The notes under the pieces: model-generated | What the model was told of the DNA's origin: nothing | Database searches by the model: none | Seen by the model: only the letters and a program-made list of their open reading frames with translations | Assembly: GCF_023053635.1 (NCBI RefSeq) | Contig: NC_086171.1 | Coordinates: 18,866,006-18,930,005 of the forward strand | Direction: 5' to 3' | DNA length: 64,000 bases | DNA from: Elgaria multicarinata webbii | Taxonomy: Eukaryota; Chordata; Lepidosauria; Squamata; Anguidae | Part shown: positions 56,701 to 62,852 of the stretch, in pieces | Layout: every line of letters begins with the position of its first letter | Position numbering within the stretch: the first letter of the stretch is position 1 | Made by a program: the position numbers and the translations under genes

Positions 56701-59700
56701 TGGGAAATTCACAAACAGGATAGGAGTGCAATAGCTGCCTCCCACTGTCTTGTTCCCCAGCCACTGGTAATTCAGAGCTATGCTGCTTCCGCTCTTGGAG
56801 ATAATATATAGCCATCGTGACTAGTAGCTAGGGAAGTGCAGAATTGGGCCATTTCAGTCCGGTTCTGTTGGGCCCCAAGGCAAAATGGCTTTCCCTGCAA
56901 AGTCAACAGAACTGAAGTAACTCCAGACCAAGTCCTCTTTTGGATACAATATGTGCCTGCAGATATTTTGTCTCCAAATAGCGCCTTTTGATTTCGTTTC
57001 TCTAAATACTGCAGGGGGAGGGAGGGAGGGAATGTGGTTGAGTGACTGTCAGGTCCATCTTCTAATCCTGGGGAACATTTTATTGTGGGCTCCAATCACT
57101 GTGCTTTGTGGGAGGGTATGGATGGAACCATGAAATGGCCATTCTTTTAATGCCACTATGCCTTGCTATGAAAAAGCTTTAAACTAGTTTTCAAGCATCA
57201 TAACTCGCTTTCCACTGCACCTGTCTTCCTGAGACTTCACTGGCTTCTTATTAGGGACACCTCTAGGCTGCCTGTAATTCTCAGAACAATGGTGCACAAT
57301 CAGCAAAGGGGCATTTTCAAACGTGTCGAATCGGGTATCTGTGCACACCTCTATTAGTAACCATTGATAGCCTTATCCTTCTTGATTTTGTCTAATCCCC
57401 TTTTAAATCTGGTATGTCTCGTACGTTTAGCAAGTGAAGCAATTTCATCAAAATTGAGAAACAGAACAATAAAAGCACACATTTTACAGCTTTCCATTCT
57501 CCAAAGAGCTTACATTAAAAAGTTGTTTTGGTCTCATCTTAGTTGTGACAATATAGGTGCCAGAATCTTTTTATGAGTCATTCGTGTCTTAACTTCGCAA
57601 TATCATATAACCAGAAGTTAACAATACATATTTTCCTTTGTTTCTGGGTTGTGTTTTTGTTCTGAACTGTGACACAACTTGTAACTTTTTAATCGTTCAT
57701 TGGGGGACAAGCACCCTTCAAAAAAAGAATAAACCAGTCTAGAATGCTTTTGGTCCAGGGATGACTTGACTTTTTCCATCTGGGAAACCAAATTTCTCTG
57801 AAATCATCATTCCCCCTCCTCTTTGGCCATGGAGAGTGTGGTCCCCCCAGTGCTGAAGAACTTATTGAACTGCTGCTGGTCTGCTCAACTGAAGTTCCTT
57901 CCATTGGGAAATGCCAGGTAGTCTTGTAAATTAGTCCTGACACATGAAAGTACTACTTCATCATCATCAATAGGTTGTTCTGTCTGTGAGAAAGATGTGA
58001 TGTTCATGGCAATTTGGCAATAAAATTGAGTCCCTGTGCCCTTTTGAGCTACTATATTTTAATTTGTCTTGAGACCGCTTTCAAGAAGTAAAAAAACGAA
58101 AACCCCAAAGAAATCGGTATTAACCTTATCAGTAAGAAAAATAAGAAAATACATTTGATAGATCTAGTGGCTCTAGCCTAGAATGTATGTTTGAAAAGAA
58201 GTGGCATTCTCAATTTGTAATAGATTATATGACCTGATACAAGAATATCTTAAGCCTCTGAGGTGATAAATTTTAAAATTTCTGCCTTCAGTCGGATGAT
58301 TACAGTGAGTCTGGAATAGCAATGCTAAAAGAAGAAATCAATGTACTACGAAATAATGTCTTTCAGGAAATATACAGGGAACAAGAAGAATATGTAAGTA
58401 TTTAATTCTGTAAGCACCTTTTGAAACGGAATTGTTGACTTTGCATAATGTACTGTCTAATGTAAATGGAGTAAACTGAAAAGGGTGAACACCCATGGAT
58501 ATGCTTGTTCATTTGAGTTTACTCAAGATGTATTATGCCAGGGGTAGGCAATCCTTTGGCCCTGTGGACACATTTGGAAACTTCTGGGCCCGACCCATAA
58601 AAGATCTGCCATGGGTAGGCATGGCTAGTCACAAAGGTCAAGTAACCTGCCCAGAGGCATTCATGGGAAATTAAGATGGCTGCAGTTAGAGGCTCCCAAT
58701 TTACTTTGAAGGAATCTCAGCTGCTAGTAAGAAATTATGAAGTTATTTTTAACTAAAAATTGAGAGGAGTAGGGTGTTTGGGCACGAAAGATGGGGTCCA
58801 ATGGCACACTGGAGCTCATGTTGCCTACCTCTGCATAATGCCTGCAGTGTATCGCGTGAAGGTGTGTTCATTGGCGCTACTTGTAGATCAAAAGCCTATC
58901 ATGAGTGTGGAGAAGTGGTTCAAAACTTCTCTTTCATCTATTTCTTTCATCCTCTTCATAGTGAATTGGGTATGAATAACACTGAATAATAAAAGTATAT
59001 TTTGTGGTGGCATCTCCTTTCCAAATATAGGCGTAATCCTATGCATGTTTAGACAGAAAAAGGCCTACAACTTCCAGTATGCTCAGTTTAGGGTATGCTG
59101 GAAATTGTAGGACTTTCCTGTCTAAACATGCATACAATTATGCCTTAAGTTAGGGGTGGGCCATTGTCCCCCTGCTCAGATTGAAAGTGCTTGGTGATTT
59201 GGGAGTGTTCTGTTTCAATACTTGGTAAGGGGTGTGTGTGCTTACAATGGGCTGTCCCCACCGTGACCAGGGGTGCTTGACTACATAAGCACTCCTGCTT
59301 TGAATTCTCACCATGCCCCTTGTTAAGATAAGAAGCCAAGGAGCCATTATTGTCATCAGAAAGATCTCGGAATCCATCGAGGCCAATTCAAAGATCACAA
59401 CAGAAATGCAAGCTTTCAGGCTCTTCAGAACTGTTAATCAGCAAGATGTTACAAAAGCAGGTTGAGGCAGCAACGGGTGGGGGAGAGCGGGCGACCTTGC
59501 CAGGTGATGTGATTGTTTCAGGTTCCTCTGTCCCTAGGAGCTCTGGGAAAAAGGAAGGCGCAGACAATTGTTGATCTTCTGTTTTGGGGAATGTAAAGTC
59601 CAGCTGTTCACTCAAAGCGGTCTCCTTCCTAGGCGAACCAGACAGGTTGTTGGTTGACTAGTTAAGAAAGCCAAATGTGTGTGGCTAGAAATGCTGCTCT

Positions 59701-61173
59701 TCTCAGAAGAATGGGATCAGGAATGAAGCCATAATCTCACCTCATGGTAGATGCCTTTCTTTAGGTCAGTGGAGTAGTCATGGCCCCCTGTATCGGTAGG
59801 TGGAAGCAACTGCCTTGGGGAAGGGGGAACCAATCCGGGTGTGACGCATGAAGGGGAGATGAATTGTCCACAAATGCTCGCCCTGTATTGCAAATTTGCT
59901 GCTTGCGGCACTACAGCATAAAACGTCAGTTAATCTGGTTTCCAACGTATTGCTGTGCGTTGTTTTCATGCTGAGATGGGTATTGTGGATTTTCTCTCTA
60001 ATTTAGGAGAAGCTTAATCATCTGGTACAGAAATGGTTCCCTGAGCTGCCACTCCTCCATCCCGAAGCAGGGATTCTGAAATATATGGTAAGTTTTTTTG
60101 TTTTGCTTCTGGCTGAAATGAGGAAATTTCTGGCTGTTCAGGATTCTGGTTGCTGGAGTATAAAATAAAAACCCGTCAGTGTCAGGTGTTCAGGTAATTC
60201 CTGGATGCTTCTCACACTGCCTGTCCTTTTTCCATGGGACCAAATTGCCTTTGACCAAGTAGTATGTTACAGGCAGTCACTTCTTGGACATGTGTCCTTG
60301 GGGCTGTCTTCACGGAATCAAGTTGGTGCTGCATTCCCCCTAAATCTCGTGGTTTTGCCTACCTAGGGTGATGTTGGTTAATCCCCATGCCAAGGAGGGA
60401 GTGCGGGGTTTCCAGCAGTCATCCGGGTGCTGCAGCCGCCCACCTCTCACCTGCCTTCTGGAGACCAATCGCTGATCACCTTCCGCCAGGACCGCCCAAG
60501 CCTCTGTGGGTTGGATGGAGAGCTCCACAGGCCGAATTAGGTCCATAGGCCAGAGGTTCCGCATCCCTGCCTTACAGCATCCTTCCCCAACCTAGTTCAT
60601 TCTAGATTTGTTGGGCTAAAGCACTCATCGTCCACATTCCCATGCTGTCTGGGGATGAGGTAAATTGTAGTCCAACACATCTGGAGGGCACTAAGTTGAG
60701 GAACGCTGGCTTATAGTAGGGGGTGCCAACCATGTTCCTCTTCTATATGTGGATGTTTCAGGAGGAAGTAAAAGAGAAAGGACACCCAACCCCTTGTAGA
60801 ACCTCCCATTCCAGCATGTAGTAACCCTGCGCCTGAGCCTGTCATAGCACAGAAGGGAAAGGTTCTAGGAGGGTGGGAAAGAGAAGTTGTCCCGTTGCCC
60901 TCCTCCCTTCCCCTTGAACTCTAAACAGTGCTACAGGGCTCCTTTTCCAGGGTTATGTATAAATACTGTGATTTAGTTTGATGATCCACACATGTTTGTA
61001 TTTATGCAATGTTGGGATTTCTAAGGCAACTGGTGTAATCTCTCCAGAACTCAGGAGGACTTCTGACAGTTAGTTTGGAGCGTGATCTTCTAGATGCTGA
61101 GCCAATGAAGGAACTGAGCACAAAACGCCCTCTGGTTTGCTCAGAAGTTCAAGGGCAAAAAGTTCTCCTAAAG
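29524..61173 (+). CDS. STK31: STK31 (TDRD8), 17 coding exons, 5' part of the gene (continues beyond window)
   Basis: Exons: 29524-29557, 29638-29690, 29955-30053, 33393-33467, 34049-34207, 34646-35001, 35490-35685, 37623-37738, 40115-40274, 41737-41859, 48153-48332, 51380-51496, 54269-54388, 55901-56032, 58292-58393, 60007-60087, 61048-61173. They join without a break into residues 1-743; the human protein is about 1019. The tudor domain spans about 20-140 (WYRCKVLKVI, YIDYGNSEILCRSEIVEIP). A coiled coil lies at 268-325 (SNISLEKIKQDQK...EENEKLKEEKEAV), further helical segments follow to about 680, and the last exon (NSGGLLTVSLERDLLDAEPM) starts the kinase-like domain, whose remaining exons are absent. 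Known as a germ-cell, PIWI-associated tudor protein; the kinase fold is atypical. Odd points: a GC donor after exon 4 and an 80-bp intron 1. Lineage-specific divergence is highest at residues 190-255. Confidence 0.96.
29638..29690 (+). CDS. STK31: STK31 coding exon 2
   Basis: Acceptor CACCCATAG, donor GTAAGG. Encodes VENVIGCHVEDAVTFWAQ (human VEDVVGSHIEDAVTFWAQ). Confidence 0.93.
29955..30053 (+). CDS. STK31: STK31 coding exon 3
   Basis: Acceptor TTGTTCAG, donor GTAGGT. Residues 30-62, DILKIGCALAEICPQASPVF; start of the tudor region. Confidence 0.93.
30106..30850. mobile_element. hAT-like element interrupted by a SINE
   Basis: Left GCACAGGGGTCGGCTGCATG and right AAAAGGTTGCCTATTTGATC look like hAT ends. 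GGTGCGCTGGTACCCTCCGA matches the family at 12464. The SINE 30281-30519 sits inside. Confidence 0.4.
30281..30519 (-). repeat. CORE/MIR-type tRNA SINE, minus strand
   Basis: On minus: CCAGTGTGGCATAGTGGCTG (tRNA-like A box), GGTTCTAGTCCCC (B box), the conserved ACTGGGTGATTTTGGGCCAG core, then a tail CGGGATATAAATACAATAAA shared with L2-type LINEs, its likely mobilising partner. Confidence 0.8.
31126..31850 (+). repeat. AAGAGCCATGC family repeat, split by a LINE tail
   Basis: 31126-31450 matches the repeat start. 31770-31850 (ACCAATCAGCTTCATGGGAT, TTTTAGTATTAGGGAGGGAG) resumes it. The LINE fragment lies between. Confidence 0.6.
31452..31763 (+). mobile_element. L2-type LINE 3' fragment nested in the AAGAGCCATGC repeat
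   Basis: TTCACTTGGCACCTACATTA, GTGAAGACCTTTTTATTCTC (ORF2 C-terminus), then ACCACCCAGAGAGCTCCGGC and (AAAT)n. Confidence 0.8.
31880..32155 (+). repeat. L2-type LINE 3' fragment, old
   Basis: GGAAAGAGCCTTCTCTGTAG corresponds to the RERAFSVVAP block. It ends TGTATAAATTTAATAAATCA. Confidence 0.55.
32156..32657. other. STK31 intron 3 segment: nothing recognised
   Basis: No feature identified; 32740-33392 is likewise plain intron. Confidence 0.35.
32658..32731 (+). repeat. L2-type LINE tail
   Basis: TGTAAACCACCCAGAGAGCT, GGGGCGGTATATAAATGTAA, (AAAT)n. Confidence 0.8.
33393..33467 (+). CDS. STK31: STK31 coding exon 4 (tudor core, GC donor)
   Basis: Acceptor ATCTGCAG; residues 63-87, IYGGCFSEDTCWYRCKVLKV. 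The frame ends at GATGAAAAG and must join TGCCAG in the next exon; the donor there is GCAAGG, not GT. Confidence 0.93.
33911..33998. repeat. GCAATCCTAT-type palindromic repeat, copy 5 (best preserved)
   Basis: Reads CTGGGAGTAAGTCCCACTGA, ACTCAGTGGAGCTTACTTCT, GAGTAGACATATATAGGATT GCAC: a full palindrome 50 bases upstream of the STK31 exon 5 acceptor. Confidence 0.75.
34049..34207 (+). CDS. STK31: STK31 coding exon 5 (tudor core)
   Basis: Acceptor GTCGCAG, donor GTGAGC. Residues 88-140 with YIDYGN and RSEIVEIP, the tudor hallmark strands. Confidence 0.95.
34646..35001 (+). CDS. STK31: STK31 coding exon 6
   Basis: Acceptor ATTTTGCAG, donor GTAAGT. Residues 141-258: LIFEKEMKTKYKAESQDGTI completes the extended tudor fold. 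After about 190 the sequence is poorly conserved and Ser/Asn-rich. Confidence 0.93.
35325..35450 (-). repeat. L2-like LINE tail, minus strand
   Basis: TTTATTTATTATTTATTTAA, CCCGCCCAATATCATTAAGA, AGGGCGGCGTACAGATAAAA: a related but distinct tail just upstream of STK31 exon 7. Confidence 0.55.
35490..35685 (+). CDS. STK31: STK31 coding exon 7 (coiled coil)
   Basis: Acceptor TTGATAG, donor GTATGG. Residues 260-324: SNISLEKIKQDQKMIEENEK and Glu/Lys-rich heptads. Confidence 0.94.
36315..36635. mobile_element. fold-back MITE (about 320 bp)
   Basis: TGTAGTGCGCCAGCC faces GGCTGGCACACTGCA; CACCTACGATTGG faces CCGATCATAGGTTG; inner arms ATGTGTGAACCAGG and CCAGGTTCACACAT enclose GCTAAACAACCCAGTGGTTA and its inverse. 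Confidence 0.7.
36985..37230 (+). repeat. AAGAGCCATGC family repeat, fragment
   Basis: ACATAAGAACATAAGAGCCA, GGTCCATCTAGTCCAGCATT, ACTGGAGGTAGCATAGAGCC. Confidence 0.6.
37623..37738 (+). CDS. STK31: STK31 coding exon 8
   Basis: Acceptor CAATGCAG, donor GTAGAT. Residues 325-362, YFESVLCTYVGTTVRSLAAK (human HLEYTLKTYIDTRMKNLAAK). Confidence 0.9.
38045..39269. mobile_element. non-autonomous DNA transposon (1.2 kb) with internal tandem repeats
   Basis: The left end GGACTGAGTTCAGACATCA and the reverse-complemented right end GGCTGCGTTCGGACATCA match, followed on both sides by CTATGATGGGTTAA. The interior holds about 3.5 units of a 147-bp repeat and no transposase. The TIR relates it to 15807-16256. 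It lies in STK31 intron 8. Confidence 0.65.
38435..38965. repeat. about 147-bp tandem repeat inside the transposon
   Basis: The phrase G(C/T)CTGTGTATGAAGTTTG recurs at 38464, 38613, 38758 and 38905 (spacings 149, 145, 147), each followed by GGTCCTGATCCTGCA-like words. Units are clearly diverged. Confidence 0.75.
39270..39996. other. STK31 intron 8, distal part: nothing recognised
   Basis: No named feature. GTGACGCGTTTCGGACCCAC near 39637 is unplaced. Confidence 0.3.
39997..40050 (+). repeat. 28-bp tandem duplication
   Basis: ATATACATCAAGAAATATAG plus GCATAA occurs twice, at 39997 and 40025, without mismatch, 65 bases upstream of the STK31 exon 9 acceptor. Confidence 0.9.
40115..40274 (+). 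CDS. STK31: STK31 coding exon 9
   Basis: Acceptor TTTCACCAG. Residues 364-416: DSMGVRFGEDLSEAV, LETIWIEYNASQE. Donor taken as GTG|GTGTGT at 40275; a GTGGTG donor three bases earlier would remove Val416. Confidence 0.88.
40275..41423. other. STK31 intron 9: repeat remnant only
   Basis: About 40905-41000 (GTGGCACCTTAGAGACTAAC, GCTTTTGTGGACCTTCACTT) resembles a widespread reptile DNA-transposon remnant. Otherwise nothing recognised. Confidence 0.35.
41424..41544. repeat. TTGGACTACAACTCCC-type palindromic MITE, copy 4
   Basis: TGTGAACTCCAGATGTTGCT, GGACTACAGCTCCC faces GGGAGTTGGAGCCCAACAGC. Confidence 0.7.
41737..41859 (+). CDS. STK31: STK31 coding exon 10
   Basis: Acceptor TCTGCACAG, donor GTTGGA (weak). 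Residues 417-457: NVAQQKLYAAVEEFIVEVND. Confidence 0.9.
41860..45400. other. STK31 intron 10, first 3.5 kb: no gene
   Basis: This is the longest intron in the window (6.3 kb). ORFs at 42601-42936 and 44161-44592 have no protein features. A hairpin lies at 44763-44845 (GCCCCGGAGTGGCTCCGAAT facing ATTCGGAGCCACCCCATGGC). Confidence 0.35.
44763..44845. mobile_element. small palindromic element
   Basis: TTTGCCCCGGAGTGGCTCCG pairs with CGGAGCCACCCCATGGCAAA; CTGTGTCAT faces GACATAGCA at the centre. Confidence 0.5.
45404..45545 (-). repeat. L2-type LINE tail, minus strand
   Basis: TTTATTTATTACATTTCTAT, ACCGCCCAATAGCCGAAGCT, CGGGCGGTTCACAAAAATTA. Confidence 0.85.
46090..47245 (+). mobile_element. 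L2-type LINE 3' fragment, interrupted by a hAT element
   Basis: 46100-46250 encodes a degenerate KLQLVQNAVARLIMGTGRF segment. The sequence resumes at 46843 and runs to AACTGCCCAGAGAGCTTCGG and the tail at 47245. Confidence 0.75.
46251..46842. mobile_element. non-autonomous hAT element (592 bp) with 8-bp target duplication
   Basis: The flanks are identical TATAAAGC (46243-46250 and 46843-46850). The ends ACTGGTTCCAAAACTT and, reversed, GCAGTGGTTCCCAAAGTG are the common hAT 'CAGTGGTTCYCAAA' type. No transposase is present. Confidence 0.8.
47254..47655 (+). repeat. 108-bp minisatellite, about 3.7 units
   Basis: Units start ATCTTGGCCC at 47254, 47362, 47472 and 47578 (periods 108, 110, 106) and are nearly identical apart from poly-C length. 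All three frames stay open by chance, giving long spurious ORFs on both strands. It begins right at a LINE tail. Confidence 0.95.
47656..47737. repeat. (CT)n / (CTCC)n microsatellite
   Basis: About 25 CT units, then CTTT and CTCC units. Confidence 0.95.
47741..47882 (+). repeat. L2-like LINE/SINE 3' end
   Basis: TTTATTAGATTGTAAGCCTG, AGGGCAGGGACTGTC (the classic L2 3' phrase), GGAGCGGGGTATAAGTATGA, (AAAT)n. Confidence 0.65.
48153..48332 (+). CDS. STK31: STK31 coding exon 11
   Basis: Acceptor ATCCTACAG, donor GTAAAG. Residues 458-517: ELQGSLEAAYGAA ... DASLRDLVTCFNKITQ. Confidence 0.93.
48333..49332. other. STK31 intron 11, proximal part: nothing recognised
   Basis: Overlapping ORFs on both strands at 48713-49179 lack features. 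Short inverted words (AAATTGCGCAAATCC / GATTTGCGCAAATTTGC) near 49065 form a small dyad. Confidence 0.3.
49333..49545 (+). repeat. AAGAGCCATGC family repeat, fragment
   Basis: GGTCCATCTAGTCCAGCACT, CACAGTGGCCAACCAGCTGT, CTGGAGGTAGCACATAACCA. Confidence 0.6.
49546..50045. other. STK31 intron 11 segment: nothing recognised
   Basis: No supported feature. Confidence 0.3.
50046..50354. mobile_element. MITE with AGGGATGT-type ends, copy 2
   Basis: Left AGGGATGTCAGAGAAATCCC; right end reversed AGGGATGTGCAGATTTCATT. Interior TTTCTATGAATCTGA and AAATTCTTGTACATCCCTTA shared with 2124-2404. Confidence 0.6.
50930..51000. repeat. TTGGACTACAACTCCC-type palindromic MITE, copy 5
   Basis: CTTTGGACTACAACTCC faces GATGGGAGTTGAAGGC. 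Confidence 0.6.
51112..51270. mobile_element. palindromic element with GTTCAGACGACAGG end
   Basis: CCATGGTTAGGCCGCTAACC on the left is echoed by GCTTAACCACCGTGGCTTAG on the right. The right end reversed is CCCTGTTCAGACGACAGG, like the GTTCAGACA TIR family. Lies 110 bases upstream of STK31 exon 12. Confidence 0.45.
51380..51496 (+). CDS. STK31: STK31 coding exon 12
   Basis: Acceptor TGCCTTCAAG, donor GTAAGT. Residues 518-556: FFDMTLDRSLESEDVAGNVD. Confidence 0.9.
51497..52062. other. STK31 intron 12, proximal part: nothing recognised
   Basis: No supported feature. Confidence 0.3.
52063..52320 (+). mobile_element. chimeric 5S-rRNA / tRNA-derived SINE
   Basis: 52063-52176 follows vertebrate 5S rRNA: GTCTGTGACCACACTACCTT, GAACATGCCTGAT, CCTGGTTAATACTTGGATGG, GAGACTGCCTGG. 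About ten bases later a tRNA-like unit starts (52184): A box TAGCTCAGGGGTAGAGC and B box GGTTCGATTCC at 52235-52245. A body (GCCGGAAGCCTTGGAGAGCT) follows. Neither part is a functional RNA gene: the 5S interior is altered and the tRNA lacks a proper acceptor stem. Confidence 0.75.
52588..53105 (-). mobile_element. L2-type LINE 3' fragment, minus strand
   Basis: The minus strand encodes MLVLTYKALNGLGPGYLKEC, then EVRQVATRRRAFSAVE, close to the plus-strand LINE at 21410-21697, then the 3' UTR and tail. 5'-truncated near the LPV/QARFKVL point. Confidence 0.9.
53166..53419 (-). repeat. CORE/MIR-type tRNA SINE, minus strand
   Basis: Plus-strand reading TTTATTGCATTTATATCCCG, ACAACCCTGTGAGGTAGGTT, GAGTCAGTGACTGGCCCAAA, ACTACACCATGCTGGC. 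Same family as 30281-30519. Confidence 0.85.
53420..54268. other. STK31 intron 12, distal part
   Basis: Two short poly-G runs (about 53500 and 53590) and a (CT)n tract at 54236-54254 that forms part of the exon 13 polypyrimidine region. No gene. Confidence 0.4.
54269..54388 (+). CDS. STK31: STK31 coding exon 13
   Basis: The acceptor CCATTTAG follows a (CT)n tract; donor GTCAGT. Residues 557-596: DEADKKIILNVYNEVMQKIR. Confidence 0.93.
54389..55285. other. STK31 intron 13 segment
   Basis: About 54713-54850 (CAACAGTGTTGAACCTCTTT, CAGTGGTGGGCGTGGCC) looks like a hAT remnant; no clear ends. Nothing else recognised. Confidence 0.3.
55286..55740 (+). mobile_element. L2-type LINE 3' fragment containing an inverted duplication
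   Basis: RERAFSVVAPQLWNDLPDEV and RLAPTLLSFRR mark the ORF2 C-terminus. After the fold-back comes CTCCCAGGCATTTAACAGCA, AACCGCTCAGAGAGCTTCAG and the (AAAT)n tail. Confidence 0.85.
55313..55495. repeat. 83-bp near-perfect inverted repeat, 17-bp loop
   Basis: Arms 55313-55395 and 55413-55495 differ at five of 83 positions by my count. They begin and end GCTGCAGCAACAAG / CTTGTTGCTGCAGC and close on GGCGCC. Confidence 0.95.
55901..56032 (+). CDS. STK31: STK31 coding exon 14
   Basis: Acceptor TTCATTTTAG, donor GTAGGG. Residues 597-640: FKKQIVEWLDTSPNIDDLLR and AQLRWKLAEKNNLEE. Confidence 0.94.
56033..56639. other. STK31 intron 14 segment: nothing recognised
   Basis: No supported feature. Confidence 0.3.
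56640..57410 (+). repeat. AAGAGCCATGC family repeat, split by a MITE
   Basis: GATCAGACCCAAGGCCTACC ... GAGATAATATATAGCCATCG, resuming as ACCATTGATAGCCTTATCCT and TCCCCTTTTAAATCTGGTAT. Confidence 0.55.
56829..57353. mobile_element. MITE with AGGGAAGTGCA-type ends, copy 3 (nested)
   Basis: Left TAGGGAAGTGCAGAATTGGG; right end reversed ATAGAGGTGTGCACAGATAC. Inserted where the host repeat should read GACTAGTAGCCATTGATAG. Confidence 0.5.
57411..58291. other. STK31 intron 14, distal part: nothing recognised
   Basis: AT-rich; no supported feature. Confidence 0.3.
58292..58393 (+). CDS. STK31: STK31 coding exon 15
   Basis: Acceptor GCCTTCAG, donor GTAAGT. Residues 641-674: EEINVLRNNVFQEIYREQEE. 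Confidence 0.94.
58538..58834. mobile_element. non-autonomous hAT-like element
   Basis: Ends CCAGGGGTAGGCAATCC and, reversed, CAGAGGTAGGCAACATG; flanks TATTATG / CATAATG are only a weak target duplication. Interior AATTAAGATGGCTGCAGTTA as in 12464-12808. Confidence 0.65.
59029..59146. mobile_element. palindromic MITE, complete hairpin
   Basis: AGGCGTAATCCTATGCATGT, TTAGACAG faces CTGTCTAAACATGCATACAA, TTATGCCTT; CCTACAACTTCCAGTATGC faces GTATGCTGGAAATTGTAGG. Confidence 0.85.
59408..59613. repeat. second copy of the 5419-5875 element family
   Basis: GCAAGCTTTCAGGCTCTTCA and CAGGTGATGTGATTGTTTCA, GGTTCC then AAAGTCCAGCTGTTCACT parallel the element at 5419-5875. Confidence 0.5.
60007..60087 (+). 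CDS. STK31: STK31 coding exon 16
   Basis: Acceptor CTAATTTAG, donor GTAAGT. Residues 675-701: LVQKWFPELPLLHPEAGILK. Confidence 0.95.
60088..60575. other. STK31 intron 16 segment: nothing recognised
   Basis: No supported feature; 60713-61047 is also plain. Confidence 0.3.
60576..60712. repeat. TTGGACTACAACTCCC-type palindromic MITE, copy 6
   Basis: CATCCTTCCCCAACCTAGTT, TTTGTTGGGCTAAAG faces AATTGTAGTCCAACACATCT, GAGGAACGCTGG. Confidence 0.6.
61048..61173 (+). CDS. STK31: STK31 coding exon 17 (start of kinase-like domain)
   Basis: Acceptor TCTCTCCAG, donor GTATAC. Residues 702-743: GGLLTVSLERDLLDAEPMKE ... GQKVLLK. Confidence 0.95.
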
Positions 61174-61415
61174 GTATACTCTTAAGCTTTTTTTTTTTTT
61201 TTTAAAAAAAAAAAACTATTGATGAAAGTTGCCATCGACTAGGCTGGAATGCTGTAAAATTCTCAGATGTCAGTGTTACCATCTGTGAGTCCTGCTGCTG
61301 AGCTGAAAAACACATTTCAAGTTCCTTGATGCCACCATCAATTGTTCAGGTACCTGAGCAGCTTAAGCCCCTGGGAATTTTTCCATCCTTGATCTTTGAT
61401 TTTGAAGAAATCAGT

Positions 61416-62130
61416 AGGGCTGTACATGAACCCCCCAATCTGCAACTTCCGTATCGGGTCTGCTCCACTCCACGCCGATCCGCCAGTGGTCCACTCTGCT
61501 TCACTGTGGAGCTCCGTTCCCCCCCCCCCCCCCGGTAGACTTGCTTTGAAATCCAAAAGCCTGTAACTTTTTTTCTGTTAACGTTAGAAACCTCAAAATC
61601 AGCACCATGAGAGCTTATCCATGTATCCACATTCCTGCCCGGTTGGAAGCAAATCTGAGCATCCCCTGATTTTTTGGGATTTTTTGAAAATCCTATACCC
61701 CATTTTCAGAAATGGGATTTACTCTGACATTTTTACAGATACAAACTTGAAAGTGGGCACCCTCACAGATGCCATCTATATCCACATTCATGGCAAGCTT
61801 AAAGCAAATCCCATCATCCCCTGATTTTTGGCGATTTCCCCCCCTTTTAACTCACCCCAATTCAAATCCCATGCTAGAACTCCGTCAGTTTTCATGTTAG
61901 AAACCTCAAAATCGGCACTATGAGAGCTTATCCATGTATCCACCTTCATGGCCAGTTGGAAGTCAATCCGAGCCTCCACTGACTTTTGGGGAATTTTTGA
62001 AAATCTCCCATCCCAAATCCAAATATCTCAGGGATTTTTTTATGCTGCAGGCTTTCCTTATTCATGGCCATTTCAAAGGAAATCCCAACATGCCATGAAT
62101 TGGGGAGTATTTAAAGATAAACCTTCCACA
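61416..62130. repeat. degenerate 155-bp tandem repeat, possibly in a DNA transposon
   Basis: GTTAGAAACCTCAAAATC occurs at 61583 and 61896, with a related unit at about 61739 (AACTTGAAAGTGGGCACC). Each is followed by TCCATGTATCCAC-like and CCTGATTTTTGG-like words. The left boundary AGGGCTGTACATGAACC resembles the AGGGATGT MITE ends; no right end found. A poly-C run of about 18 lies at 61516-61533. Confidence 0.6.
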
Positions 62131-62354
62131 CTTCAAAAATTTACTTGGCACTTCAAGAAGTCTAATGAGCACAGGATTAATCCCCTGAGTCAAAGCAAGA
62201 CACGCACAAACCGTCCCTGTGAGGCGGGCACAGAGGAGGAGAGGCAGCAGGTGGCTATGCCCCTGTAGCACTGGGAGCAAGCATGCCAGAGGCTGGTGGG
62301 GTTGACCCACAAAGCCCATCATCTAGTACCTCTCCTAGGCACCAGGAGGGCAGA

Positions 62355-62852
62355 GAGGCAGGCATTGGCAGGCGGGCACAAAGGAGCTGGTATCTTGCAC
62401 AGGTAAGCCATAGATCTCTGGGGAAGTCAGTTCCAGCAGATCCAGCTACCCCACAAGCACGGCTCCCAGGCAGACAGGCGGGCATTGGCAGGCAATCAGG
62501 CAGAGGCAGGCATTAGCAGGCGGACAGACAGGCGGGCAGGGACAGGCATTGGCAGGTGGGAACAAAGGAGCTGGTACCTTGCTCAGGTAAGCCATAGATC
62601 TGTGCGGAAGTCAGTCCCAGCAGATCCAGCCCCACAAGGACGGCTCCCAGGCAGACAGGCGGGCATTGGCAGGCGGGCAGACATGCGGGCAGAGGCAGGC
62701 ATTGGCAGGCGGGCACAAAGGAGCTGGTACTTTGCACAGGTAAGCCATAGATCTCTGGGGAAGTCAGTCCCAGCAGATCCAGCTACCCCCACAAGCATGG
62801 CTCCCAGGCAGACCGGCAGGCATTGGCAGGAGAGCACAAAGGAGCTGGTACC
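62355..62852 (+). repeat. variable minisatellite with nested GGCAGGCGG units
   Basis: CAAAGGAGCTGGTA recurs at about 62380, 62564, 62717 and 62838 (spacings 184, 153, 121). Between them CACAGGTAAGCCATAGATCT and GTCAGTCCCAGCAGATCCAG repeat, and the length differences come from GGCAGGCGGGCA sub-repeats. Confidence 0.9.

Noticed and set aside
62355-62852. CRISPR-like array
   Set aside because: Repeats are long, unequal and contain nested sub-repeats without unique spacers, in a vertebrate intron.
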